From: Vibrio splendidus 12E03
GTDB lineage: Bacteria; Pseudomonadota; Gammaproteobacteria; Enterobacterales; Vibrionaceae
DNA: 60,801 nucleotides
Assembly (NCBI RefSeq): GCF_000272105.2
Contig: NZ_AJZD02000010.1
Coordinates: forward strand, 1-60,801
Direction: 5' to 3'
The number at the start of each line of letters is the position of its first letter. Within the stretch, counting starts at the first letter, position 1. The translations under genes were made by a program, and so were the position numbers. The notes under the pieces were generated by a model that saw only the letters and a program-made list of their open reading frames with translations, did no database searches and had not been told where the DNA came from. Shown here piece by piece: positions 9,565-17,959 of the stretch.

Positions 9565-10662
9565 TTATCGTTTGTGACCGGTGTGAAGTCTGTTTTCTAG
9601 CCATATCGAATATCTCGACATGCCAAAACAGAACACCCAGAACACTAACGCGACAAATACATAACTTTCTGTTGAATACCCAAGCCATTCAGGGTCGGTA
9701 TTCGCGGCTTGGCCAATTCCTAATACATCAAACATACCAATAATCAAAACAAGACTGGTATCTTTGAACAAACCAATGAAGGTGTTCACAATTGAAGGAA
9801 TCGTGATTTTAAGAGCTTGAGGAAGAATGATAAGCCCGGTTTTTTTCCAGTAGCTTAATCCCAGAGCATCAGCCGCTTCGTACTGGCCTTTTGGTATTGC
9901 TTGTAAACCACCACGAATTACTTCTGCCATGTAGGCTGCACTGAATAGTACTACCCCAACAAGTGCTCTAATCAGCTTATCGGTTTCTGTTCCTTCTGAT
10001 AAAAAGAGCGGGAGCATAACTGAGGCCATGAATAGAACGGTAATGAGCGGTACGCCACGCCAAATTTCGATGTATACGGTACACATACTGCGAATGATTG
10101 GCATCTCTGAGCGTCGCCCAAGCGCAAGTGCAACACCAATAGGGAGTGACACTACAATACCAACAAGTGCGATGATCAGTGTAACCAGTAGGCCACCCCA
10201 TTTATGGGTATCAACAACTTCTAATCCAAAGACACCACCGTATAGCAAGCCTGCAATGATAAATGGGTAGATGTTTACGAAGAACAACCAGATCCACGTA
10301 CGTTTAGGTGTTTTTTCGTAGGCTAGTAAGGCTACAAAAATGGCTAACGTTGCGTAGAAGAGGCGAGGTCGCCACAGTTCAGCTTCTGGGTAGAAGCCAT
10401 ACATGAATTGCTCCCAACGAACGCTAATAAAAACCCAACAAGCGCCTTCGCTAGTACAGGCATCGCGTGTGGTTCCTATCCAGTCGGCACTGATGAATGC
10501 CCAATCTGCTACTGCCCATATAAGAGTAAAAGCAAAGTAAGCAAGAACCACAGTGACGATGCTGTTAATTGGTCCATTAAATAGATTTTTTCTTAACCAA
10601 CCGACTGGCCCAACGGTATTCGCTGGAGGCGGAAGATCAGGTTGAAATTGATGTGTACTCAT
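9565..10662 (-). CDS. aapM: General L-amino acid ABC transporter, permease
   Basis: 365 residues with an extended N-terminus (membrane helix near 35-55 and a periplasmic loop with two cysteines, CTSEGACW) typical of AapM/YhdY. The HisM-type permease core follows, with the ATPase-docking EAA loop GQYEAADALGLSYWKKTG. It forms the inner-membrane channel with AapQ. Only one base separates it from aapQ, indicating translational coupling. Confidence 0.92.
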   Translation of the reverse strand: MSTHQFQPDLPPPANTVGPVGWLRKNLFNGPINSIVTVVLAYFAFTLIWAVADWAFISADWIGTTRDACTSEGACWVFISVRWEQFMYGFYPEAELWRPRLFYATLAIFVALLAYEKTPKRTWIWLFFVNIYPFIIAGLLYGGVFGLEVVDTHKWGGLLVTLIIALVGIVVSLPIGVALALGRRSEMPIIRSMCTVYIEIWRGVPLITVLFMASVMLPLFLSEGTETDKLIRALVGVVLFSAAYMAEVIRGGLQAIPKGQYEAADALGLSYWKKTGLIILPQALKITIPSIVNTFIGLFKDTSLVLIIGMFDVLGIGQAANTDPEWLGYSTESYVFVALVFWVFCFGMSRYSIWLENRLHTGHKR

Positions 10663-10663
10663 C

Positions 10664-11869
10664 TTATCTCTCCACCAACGCTACTTTGCGGTTGTATATG
10701 TTCATTAGAGCTGATGTTAATAGGCTCAAGGTTAGGTAGACGCCCATTGTCATCGCGATTACTTCGATAGCTTGTCCGGTTTGATTCAATGTTGTTCCTG
10801 CAAATACAGAGACAAGATCAGGATAACCAATGGCCATCGCAAGTGATGAGTTTTTGGTCAGGTTTAGATACTGACTGGTTAGTGGTGGGATAATAATTCT
10901 TAATGCCTGTGGGATAATGACAAGCTTAAGGGTTCTAGAGCGTGGAATTCCTAGAGACATAGCAGCCTCTGTTTGCCCATGGTTTACGGCGTTAATACCT
11001 GAACGAACAATCTCGGCAATGAACGCTGCTGTGTAGATACTTAAAGCAAGCATCAATGCAGCAAGCTCCGGGATTATGCTAACACCACCCTTGAAGTTAA
11101 ACCCTTTTAAAACAGGGTAATCAGCAGAGATAGGCATGCCCATAACAAAGTAAGTCACCAAAGGTAAGCCTAAAATCAACGCTGCAGCAATTCGCAACAT
11201 AGGTGTTTGTTGGCCGGTAAGTTTCTGTTTGTTATTAGCCCAAATGTTGATAATAAACGTAGCGATAATACCAACAATCAATGATGCGATGACAATGCTA
11301 CTGCCTTGCTCTAACACTGGAGCAGGGAAGTACAATCCACGTACGTTCAAGAAAATTGCTTCACCTAGGCTCATGCTTTGACGAGCAGAAGGCAAGGCTT
11401 GCAGAACGGCGAAGTACCAGAAAAAGATTTGCAAAAGAAGAGGGATATTTCGGAATATCTCAATGTAGACAGCTGCAAATCGGCTAACTAGCCAGTTTGA
11501 AGACAGTCTAGCGATACCCATACTAAAGCCAAGTATCGTGGCAAGCATGATGCCTAGTACTGAAACTAAAGCGGTATTGAGAAGACCGATAAAGAATGTA
11601 CGACCGTATGAGAAGGTCTCGTCGTATTCAATAAGTGTTAAGCCGATGCCAAAACCAGCTTCTTGGGAGAGAAAATCAAAACCAGTGGCGATACCACGGG
11701 AATCTAAGTTAGTGAGTGCATTATTTACAATCGTGTAAAAGAAAGCACAAAGCGCCCCGACGGCGATAATTTGGAAAATGATAGAGCGAAAAGTGGGGTT
11801 GTAAAATAAGTTGGCACTTTTGGGCTGTGGCTTTGCCTGCGCTGGAGAAATAGTTTCATTAGGTTTCAT
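10664..11869 (-). CDS. aapQ: General L-amino acid ABC transporter, permease
   Basis: 401 residues, larger than simple HisQ/M permeases, as is usual for AapQ/YhdX. A first helix near 30-50 is followed by a periplasmic segment and the permease domain with EAA loop GQTEAAMSLGIPRSRTLK. It pairs with AapM to form the translocation pore for a broad range of L-amino acids. It is separated from aapJ by 71 bases containing a hairpin that probably lowers expression of the membrane genes relative to the binding protein. Confidence 0.92.
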   Translation of the reverse strand: MKPNETISPAQAKPQPKSANLFYNPTFRSIIFQIIAVGALCAFFYTIVNNALTNLDSRGIATGFDFLSQEAGFGIGLTLIEYDETFSYGRTFFIGLLNTALVSVLGIMLATILGFSMGIARLSSNWLVSRFAAVYIEIFRNIPLLLQIFFWYFAVLQALPSARQSMSLGEAIFLNVRGLYFPAPVLEQGSSIVIASLIVGIIATFIINIWANNKQKLTGQQTPMLRIAAALILGLPLVTYFVMGMPISADYPVLKGFNFKGGVSIIPELAALMLALSIYTAAFIAEIVRSGINAVNHGQTEAAMSLGIPRSRTLKLVIIPQALRIIIPPLTSQYLNLTKNSSLAMAIGYPDLVSVFAGTTLNQTGQAIEVIAMTMGVYLTLSLLTSALMNIYNRKVALVER

Positions 11870-11900
11870 ACTACTATAACCTCAAATCCATTTAATAAAT

Positions 11901-11920
11901 AGGGCGGAAAACTCCGCCCT
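11901..11920 (-). terminator. Intra-operon hairpin between aapJ and aapQ
   Basis: AGGGCGGA-AAAC-TCCGCCCT is a perfect 8-bp stem, followed on the minus strand by ATTTATTAAAT rather than a clean T-run. Such elements after binding-protein genes usually act as partial terminators or 3'-end protectors. Confidence 0.65.
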
Positions 11921-11940
11921 AATTGATGCTTGAAAATTTA

Positions 11941-12969
11941 TTAACGGATTGGTGGAGCGTACATAAAGCCGCCCGCATTCCATAATGCATTTACACCACG
12001 AGAGATTTGAAGTGGAGAACCTGTACCAACAGTACGCTCAAAACTCTCACCGTAGTTACCAACTTGCTTAATTACTTGGTAACCCCAGTCGTCACGAATG
12101 CCAAGGCCTTTACCTTTAGGACCGTCTACACCAAGAATACGTTTGATGTTTGGATCTTTTGACTTAAGCATTTCGTCTGCATTTTTAGAAGAGATGCCGT
12201 ATTCTTCCGCGTTAATCATTGCTGAAAGTGTCCACTTAGCAACGTTAAACCATTTATCATCATCTTGACGAACAACAGGGCCTAGAGGTTCTTTAGAGAT
12301 GATTTCAGGAAGTACTTGTGCAGATTTAGGGTCAGCGAGGTTTAGGCGAAGTGCGTATAGACCAGATTGGTCAGTAGTTAGCACGTCACAACGACCTGCG
12401 TCGAAACCTTTAGATGTTTGTGCCGCTGTATCGAATACCACTGGCTTGTAAGACATGCCACTGTTACGGAAGTAATCGGCTAGGTTAAGTTCAGTTGTTG
12501 TACCTGATTGAACACATACAGAAGCACCATCAAGCTCTTGAGCACTTGTTAGGCCAAGATCTTTCTTAACCATGAAGCCTTGACCGTCGTAGTAGTTGAC
12601 GCCTACGAAGTTAAGACCTAGAGCAGTGTCACGATGTAGTGTCCATGTTGTGTTACGAGATAGTACGTCGATTTCGCCAGATTGAAGCGCAGTAAAACGC
12701 TCTTTTGCGGTTAGAGGTACATACTTAACTTTAGTCTTGTCACCGAGTACAGCCGCTGCAAGAGCTTGACAATACTCAACATCAATTCCTTCCCATTCAC
12801 CTTTTGAGTTAGGGTTAGAGAACCCTGGAAGACCTGTACTTACACCACAAGTTAGAAAACCTTGAGATGTGACTTTGTCCAGAGTGCTTTCTGCCGCTGA
12901 TGCTGATGTTGCCATCATCGCAGTTGATGCAGCTACTACTGAAGCAAGAAGTGTTAGTTTATTTGTCAT
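11941..12969 (-). CDS. aapJ: Periplasmic general L-amino acid binding protein
   Basis: 342 residues with a Sec signal peptide (cleavage likely after ASA near residue 25) and the SBP_bac_3 fold. The segment GFLTCGVSTGLPGFSNPN and its cysteines (C42 region, CQALAAAV, CVQSGTT, RCDVLTTD) match AapJ/YhdW. It captures amino acids in the periplasm for AapQMP. The start ATG at 12969 has an AAGGAAGG ribosome site. The 480-base region upstream carries two inverted repeats that could be regulator sites. Confidence 0.94.
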   Translation of the reverse strand: MTNKLTLLASVVAASTAMMATSASAAESTLDKVTSQGFLTCGVSTGLPGFSNPNSKGEWEGIDVEYCQALAAAVLGDKTKVKYVPLTAKERFTALQSGEIDVLSRNTTWTLHRDTALGLNFVGVNYYDGQGFMVKKDLGLTSAQELDGASVCVQSGTTTELNLADYFRNSGMSYKPVVFDTAAQTSKGFDAGRCDVLTTDQSGLYALRLNLADPKSAQVLPEIISKEPLGPVVRQDDDKWFNVAKWTLSAMINAEEYGISSKNADEMLKSKDPNIKRILGVDGPKGKGLGIRDDWGYQVIKQVGNYGESFERTVGTGSPLQISRGVNALWNAGGFMYAPPIR

Positions 12970-13449
12970 TTGTATCCTTCCTTGTTAACCAGGTGACACC
13001 TGATACTCGTGCTCGTTTGAGTGTCTCTTATGTGTTGCGTTTTCTATGACCTTGTTGCTCAAATTACAAGAGTTGCATTTTGCAAATGAAACTGTGTGCG
13101 ATTTAAGCAACTGTTTATAAGGTTAGGAAAGGATCCGTAGTTTCACAAATGTATAATTTAAAAAGAATTTTGAATGAAATCACAAATCCGAACACAATTA
13201 GAATGACCAAATGTTAACTGAATGTAAATAGTGCAACAGTTCACACTGTTGGTGCAACGAGATTTAGAGTTTTATATTGATAATCGACTAGATAAATATT
13301 CTGAATGAATGTCACAGTTGTGGAGCATTAGCCTTAAAAAAGATTGAAATTTGGTCAATAAATATTTTTATTGCACTTCGGTAGTTATGAATATGCTCCA
13401 AATTTGGTAGCATGGCTGAATAGTTATTGAAGTAGTCTCAAGGAAGAAC
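12970..13449. promoter_or_regulatory. Divergent regulatory gap aapJ / siroheme gene
   Basis: No gene is apparent. Two inverted repeats stand out. AGTTGCATTT-TGC-AAATGAAACT at 13071-13093 has 9 of 10 bases paired per arm, about 100 bases upstream of aapJ. AACAGT-TCAC-ACTGTT at 13235-13250 is flanked by GTGC and GGTGC. Both are the right size for dimeric regulators, but I do not recognise the consensus. The right part is AT-rich and should contain the promoter of the siroheme gene. Confidence 0.5.
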
Positions 13450-14391
13450 ATGCGTTATTTCCCAATGTTTTTGGATGTAGAAAATAAGTCAATCTTAGTG
13501 GTTGGTGGAGGTGAGGTTGCTTGCCGTAAAGTCGATAGCTTGCTACGCGCTGGTGCCAATGTGACTTTGGTGTCTCCCAAGGTAGCACCTTACTTAAAGC
13601 AGCTTGTCGATGAAGGCCAACTTCACTGGGTACAAAACTTTTACTCGTCGCAAATTATTTCAAAAAATTACCTTCAGGTATGGGCGACAACAGACAATCC
13701 AAGCCTAAATCATCAAGTACATAATGATGCAAAAAAAATGGGTATTCTTGTCAATGTGGTCGATGATTTACCCTTTTGTGACTTCATTACTCCATCAATG
13801 ATTAATCGCGGAAGGATCCAAATTGCCATCTCTAGTGGCGGTGCATCACCTGTTTTGGTAAGAAATATTAGAGAAAAACTCGAAACGGTATTGCCACAAA
13901 ATATAGGTTTGATAGCAGACTTCGGTGCATCAAAACGCAATTCGATCAAAGAGTCATTTCCAACTGTCGATGAGCGTCGTAAATTTTGGGAGCGCTTTTT
14001 ATCGTCCAGTTTCATCGAACAGGTGACTGACAGAGAGCAGTTAGAATCATACTACCAGCAAGCGCTAACGGAAGGCATTGATAGTGAAGGACAGGTGACT
14101 TGGATTGAATTCGAGCAGGACGTTGAGTTGCTGTCTATGAAGGCTTTACGTTTGATGCAAGAGGCAGAGCTCGTACTTTCACCGAGCGATTGTCCATTCG
14201 AATTTGTCGACCTGTGCCGTCGAGACGCAGAAAGAGAGAGCTATGCTAACAGCGGAGAGCTATCAACCAAGCTTGAGCAGGCAAGAGCTGAGAAATTGCG
14301 AGTGTGTGTGTTTATTCCACCAGCAAGCGTAGAGTTTAATTTGTTGGTCGGCAAAGACCTAAAATTGTCAGCGGCCAAAGTACTTAGTTGA
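13450..14391 (+). CDS. cysG: Siroheme synthase N-half (precorrin-2 dehydrogenase/ferrochelatase) with vestigial methylase tail
   Basis: 313 residues. The N-terminal Rossmann domain has VVGGGEVACRKV (about 17-28), then the NVVDDLPFCDFITPSMINRG segment and the GGASPVLVRNIREKLE helix, all typical of CysG/Met8 enzymes that oxidise precorrin-2 and insert iron to make siroheme for sulfite and nitrite reductases. In full CysG a SAM uroporphyrinogen-III methyltransferase domain follows. Here only about 90 residues remain, and part still resembles its start: DVELLSMKALRLMQEAELVL, then DLCRRDAERES. The glycine-rich SAM motif is lost. The methylase step would have to come from a separate cobA-type gene. 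The symbol applies to the N-half only. Confidence 0.87.
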   Translation: MRYFPMFLDVENKSILVVGGGEVACRKVDSLLRAGANVTLVSPKVAPYLKQLVDEGQLHWVQNFYSSQIISKNYLQVWATTDNPSLNHQVHNDAKKMGILVNVVDDLPFCDFITPSMINRGRIQIAISSGGASPVLVRNIREKLETVLPQNIGLIADFGASKRNSIKESFPTVDERRKFWERFLSSSFIEQVTDREQLESYYQQALTEGIDSEGQVTWIEFEQDVELLSMKALRLMQEAELVLSPSDCPFEFVDLCRRDAERESYANSGELSTKLEQARAEKLRVCVFIPPASVEFNLLVGKDLKLSAAKVLS

Positions 14392-14442
14392 GTTGGCTGA
14401 TTACCAGCTAGGAACTTCGATTTAAACTGACCAGATAAATAA

Positions 14443-14471
14443 AAAGCCACTTCCTATAAAGAAGTGGCTTT
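14443..14471. terminator. Bidirectional terminator between siroheme gene and yajQ
   Basis: AAAGCCACTTC-CTATAAA-GAAGTGGCTTT is a perfect 11-bp stem with A-rich left and T-rich right flanks, between two convergent genes. Confidence 0.88.
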
Positions 14472-14540
14472 CTGCTTTTCAAACACGATATTGTGATGAG
14501 GAATGAGCAATCTAAATAAGCGGTCGCTCAAACTCAAAAA

Positions 14541-15023
14541 TTAGTCGCGGAAGTTGTCAAACTGGAATGGTTGACCAAGTTCACCGTTACGAACCAGTGC
14601 CATAACCGCTTGTAGGTCATCACGCTTTTTACCCGTAACACGAACTTTCTCGCCTTGGATAGCCGCTTGAACCTTAACTTTGTTGTCTTTGATTAGCTTA
14701 ACGATTTTCTTAGCTACATCAGTTTCAATGCCTTGCTTAAAGATAACCGTTTGGTGCCAAGTGCGACCTGTTTGGTCTGCCGCTTTTGCTTCCATCGCGT
14801 TAGGATCAACATTACGCTTTGTTAGGTTGCTACGAAGGATATCGCGCATTTGCTTCAGTTGAAAATCGTCTTGAGCAGTCAATTTTACTGATTCATCTTT
14901 GTAATCAAAGCTTGCTTCAACGCCGCGGAAATCGAAACGAGTCGATAGTTCACGGTTTGCGTTGTCTACCGCGTTACGCAGTTCTACTGCTTCTACTTCA
15001 GAGATAATGTCAAATGATGGCAT
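14541..15023 (-). CDS. yajQ: YajQ family nucleotide-binding protein
   Basis: 160 residues, full family length, beginning [20 protein letters not shown] and ending [11 protein letters not shown]. YajQ proteins have two ferredoxin-like repeats. In Xanthomonas a YajQ protein binds cyclic di-GMP and acts with a transcription factor; the Vibrio role is not established. The gene lies 12 bases beyond the DAHP synthase stop on the same strand, so the two are probably cotranscribed. Confidence 0.93.
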   Translation of the reverse strand: MPSFDIISEVEAVELRNAVDNANRELSTRFDFRGVEASFDYKDESVKLTAQDDFQLKQMRDILRSNLTKRNVDPNAMEAKAADQTGRTWHQTVIFKQGIETDVAKKIVKLIKDNKVKVQAAIQGEKVRVTGKKRDDLQAVMALVRNGELGQPFQFDNFRD

Positions 15024-15035
15024 TGTGTTGTTTCC

Positions 15036-16094
15036 TTAAGCTAAGTTTCTATCTTTAATTGCTGTTGCAAGCATGTCTAGCATTGTTGCCGTATCTTCCC
15101 AGCTCAGGCATGGGTCAGTAATTGACTTGCCATATTCTAGGTTGTTGATGTCGGTCATTGGCTGGTTACCTTCAACAATGAAGCTTTCCGCCATGATGCC
15201 TGCAATTTGGTTCTTGTTAGATTTAATTTGCTCACAAATGTCCTGTGCAACTTCTAACTGCTTACGGTGTTGTTTCTGACAGTTAGCGTGGCTAAAGTCT
15301 ACAACCAAACGTTGAGGTAGATCGAATTCAGCCAGTTGCTTACATGCGGTATCTACAGATTCAGCGTCGAAGTTAGGGCCTTTATCACCACCACGTAGAA
15401 TAACGTGACCGTATGGATTGCCAGAAGTGCGGTAAACCGTCATGCGGCCGTTCTTATCTGGAGAGTAGAAGTAGTGTGACGCATGCGCTGCACGAATTGC
15501 ATCGATAGCAATCTTGATGTTGCCGTTGGTCGCGTTCTTGAAGCCAACTGGGCAAGACAGTGCTGAAGCCATTTCACGGTGAATCTGAGATTCAGTTGTA
15601 CGAGCGCCAATCGCGCCCCAAGTGATAAGATCTGCAATGTACTGACCTGTGATCATATCAAGGAATTCAGTCGCTGTAGCTAGGCCAAGCTTGTTGATAT
15701 CTAGAAGAAGCTTACGTGCTTTATTCAAACCTGTTTCAAGTGCGTACGAACCATCAAGGTTAGGATCGGTAATTAAACCCTTCCAACCTACAACCGTGCG
15801 AGGTTTCTCGAAGTAGGTTCTCATTACAACGAACAGTTCATCTTTATATTGGTCTTGAATCTGGCTTAGGCGTTCAGCGTAATCGAGTGCCGCATCTGTA
15901 TCGTGAACAGAGCAAGGGCCTACGATAACTAATAGGCGGTTATCACGACCAGTTAGGATATCTTCGATTTGGCGGCGAGAATTTTTAATGCGCTCAGCAA
16001 CGTCGTCAGTAATAGGGTGTGCATTGCCTAGTTCGGCAGGAGTTGGCATAGGATCCAGAGCTTGGGTTCTCAACTCATCAGTTTTTAATGGCAT
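15036..16094 (-). CDS. aroH: 3-deoxy-7-phosphoheptulonate synthase, class I
   Basis: 352 residues, the AroF/G/H length. The enzyme condenses PEP with erythrose 4-phosphate, the first step to aromatic amino acids. Signature stretches LLVIVGPCSVHD, MRTYFEKPRTVVGWKG, GAIGARTTESQIHREMAS and VVDFSHANCQKQHR are complete, including the metal-site Cys in GPCS. The N-terminal text (KTDELRTQALDPMPTPAELG) is closest to E. coli AroH by memory, so the feedback effector may be tryptophan; that is inference. The upstream 207 bases have no gene, but AACAGAG at 16143 and CTCTGTT at 16177 can pair in the leader. No clear TyrR box was seen. Confidence 0.93.
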   Translation of the reverse strand: MPLKTDELRTQALDPMPTPAELGNAHPITDDVAERIKNSRRQIEDILTGRDNRLLVIVGPCSVHDTDAALDYAERLSQIQDQYKDELFVVMRTYFEKPRTVVGWKGLITDPNLDGSYALETGLNKARKLLLDINKLGLATATEFLDMITGQYIADLITWGAIGARTTESQIHREMASALSCPVGFKNATNGNIKIAIDAIRAAHASHYFYSPDKNGRMTVYRTSGNPYGHVILRGGDKGPNFDAESVDTACKQLAEFDLPQRLVVDFSHANCQKQHRKQLEVAQDICEQIKSNKNQIAGIMAESFIVEGNQPMTDINNLEYGKSITDPCLSWEDTATMLDMLATAIKDRNLA

Positions 16095-16301
16095 GTGATA
16101 GCTTTTTTATTCTATTGCGAAGTGGTTAAGATAACGGAATTGAACAGAGGAATAAACTCTCTTAAGTCAAAGTTATCTCTGTTATTGCTAATATTCTTAT
16201 TTTTATCAGCGGGCCAGCGTCAAATAAGGGATTTTCACTTGTATTAACAGGCAGCTATCGGTATTTTCGTTTGAACACAACATAAAAATGCTGGAGCAGC
16301 A

Positions 16302-17189
16302 ATGACTCAAGAAAATCAAAGCACTTTGCACCCAGAACTTGTTTTAGGTGATGTGCTGCCTTCTTACAACGATAATAATAATTCCAACCACTTATACGTT
16401 TCATTATCTGAATTAGTGATGGACCGTGTCTTCTACCACCCAAGTATTGAAAGTCATTTAGATAGACTGACTGATATCGAAGAAACGTCTTTAAATGCCA
16501 TCCTTGGTGATAAAACAGTCGATGAGCATTTTGTGTCGACGTTAGTGATTGCGATTCAAGCTGCCGTTCAGCCAAATCACACTTCTGTTCGTATCGCATT
16601 AAGCAGTGCAGACAGCTATGGATTCCGTTCGCTGCTTGGCGGGAACTGCGAAGCTGAAGAGATTAACCCAGCACTAGGCGTTCGTGGCGTTGCTCGCTAT
16701 GCGACACCAGAATACAGCAAGGCTTTCGCTTTAGAATGTCAGGTTATTAAGGCATTACGTGAGCAGGGCATCAACGTTGAAGTAGTTGTGCCTTACGTTC
16801 GTGCGTTAAGCGATGCCGCTAAGATTATTGACCTGCTTGCCGAGCAAGGGTTACCACGTGGCCTTAATGGTTTGAAAGTACTGTTCTCGTGCGATGTGCC
16901 GTCTGCAGTGCTACTGAGCGAAAGATTGCTGCATTACTTCGATGGTGTAGTGGTAAACGTTGATAGCTTAGCGTCTTTCACTTTAGGCGTAGACAAACAC
17001 AATGAAGCTCAGCAACACGCTTTTGATCCACAAAATGAGGCGGTTATTACCTTGTTGGATATGATTGTTAAAGCAACCCTGAACGCGAAGAAGCCAGTGT
17101 TGCTAGTAACTCAAGGCTTAGTGGATTACCCACGTCTACAAGGTTACATAGCTGATCTTGAAGGCGTAGAAACGGTCGTGACTGCATAG
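16302..17189 (+). CDS. Stand-alone PEP-synthase C-terminal barrel homologue, probably inactive
   Basis: 295 residues resembling only the C-terminal PEP/pyruvate-binding TIM barrel of PpsA (about 790 residues in full). Matching stretches are GVRGVARY (about 125-132), KAFALECQVIKALREQG, VEVVVPYVR, NGLKVLFSCDVPS (PpsA has a Glu where this has Asp) and LLHYFDGVVVN. The catalytic Cys of PpsA, in a GICGQGPSD-like loop, is replaced in LLVTQGLVD (about 266-274), and the Asn-Asp metal pair reads Asp-Ser. No swivelling phosphohistidine or ATP-grasp domains are nearby. It therefore may bind PEP but is unlikely to catalyse the PEP-synthase reaction. It is transcribed divergently from the PEP-using DAHP synthase, and has its own terminator. 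Confidence 0.75.
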   Translation: MTQENQSTLHPELVLGDVLPSYNDNNNSNHLYVSLSELVMDRVFYHPSIESHLDRLTDIEETSLNAILGDKTVDEHFVSTLVIAIQAAVQPNHTSVRIALSSADSYGFRSLLGGNCEAEEINPALGVRGVARYATPEYSKAFALECQVIKALREQGINVEVVVPYVRALSDAAKIIDLLAEQGLPRGLNGLKVLFSCDVPSAVLLSERLLHYFDGVVVNVDSLASFTLGVDKHNEAQQHAFDPQNEAVITLLDMIVKATLNAKKPVLLVTQGLVDYPRLQGYIADLEGVETVVTA

Positions 17190-17258
17190 ATCGGTTTGTT
17201 GTCTTAGTAAATCAACTGGCTGTATCCGTTTATTTGAAGCGCTAAAGCTTTGAGAATG

Positions 17259-17293
17259 AAAGAGATATCATTATGCGATGATATCTCTTTTTT
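17259..17293 (+). terminator. Strong terminator after the PEP-synthase-like gene
   Basis: AAAGAGATATCAT-TATGCG-ATGATATCTCTTT forms a perfect 13-bp stem followed by further Ts. Confidence 0.92.
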
Positions 17294-17365
17294 GTAACAT
17301 TTTTTTGACATCTCTTTCGCTAATCGATTAACTGGTCTGATGACTGATTTAACTAGGTAATCCGA

Positions 17366-17851
17366 ATGTTGACCCCTCTACAAAAAGCAAATTTCTACTT
17401 GAGCATGTTTGGTTTTTTCAAAGTGCCTCTGATCTGGTTATGCAGACCAAAATTGCTCGCACTGGATAACCAACATGTTGAGGTCAAAATTCCTCTTAAA
17501 AGGCGAACGAAGAACCACCTTAATAGCATGTATTTTGGTGTTTTGGCTGTCGGTGCTGATGTGGCGGGTGGCTTTCTTGCGATGAGCAAATCTCAGCAGC
17601 AAGGTGAAAAGATTTCGTTGGCGTTTAAAGAGGTGACGGGTAACTTTTTGAAGCGCCCTGAAGGTGATGTACATTTCACTTGTCACGACGGTGAGCTGAT
17701 CAACACAATGTTGGCAGAAACCATGTCGACCGGAGAACGGGTCAATCAACCCGTCACCATTATCGCGACTTGTCCATCTTTACATGGTGACGAGCCGATG
17801 GCGGAGTTCACGCTTACGCTTTCAATTAAAAAAGTCCCATCTAGAAAATAG
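17366..17851 (+). CDS. DUF4442 hotdog-fold protein, putative thioesterase
   Basis: 161 residues starting MLTPLQKANFYLSMFGFFKV. The centre, KNHLNSMYFGVLAVGADVAGG, corresponds to the HxxS/T-type helix of DUF4442 proteins, relatives of PaaI/YiiD thioesterases that act on acyl-CoA or acyl-ACP. The long beta-rich second half (VTIIATCPSLHGDEPMAEFT) is consistent with a single hotdog fold. The substrate is unknown. Monocistronic, converging with the next gene. Confidence 0.75.
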   Translation: MLTPLQKANFYLSMFGFFKVPLIWLCRPKLLALDNQHVEVKIPLKRRTKNHLNSMYFGVLAVGADVAGGFLAMSKSQQQGEKISLAFKEVTGNFLKRPEGDVHFTCHDGELINTMLAETMSTGERVNQPVTIIATCPSLHGDEPMAEFTLTLSIKKVPSRK

Positions 17852-17907
17852 CGATTAAATAATAGATTTTGGTTTAGAAGTCATGGGTAACGTTGAAGAG
17901 ATAAAAC

Positions 17908-17938
17908 AACGGTATGTGAATGGTTTCCACATACCGTT
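17908..17938. terminator. Hairpin between convergent genes
   Basis: AACGGTATGTG pairs perfectly with CACATACCGTT (11 bp, 9-base loop). On the minus strand it is followed by GTTTTATC. It is a likely bidirectional terminator. Confidence 0.75.
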
Positions 17939-17959
17939 ATAGAGAACTTTATAACGGCT

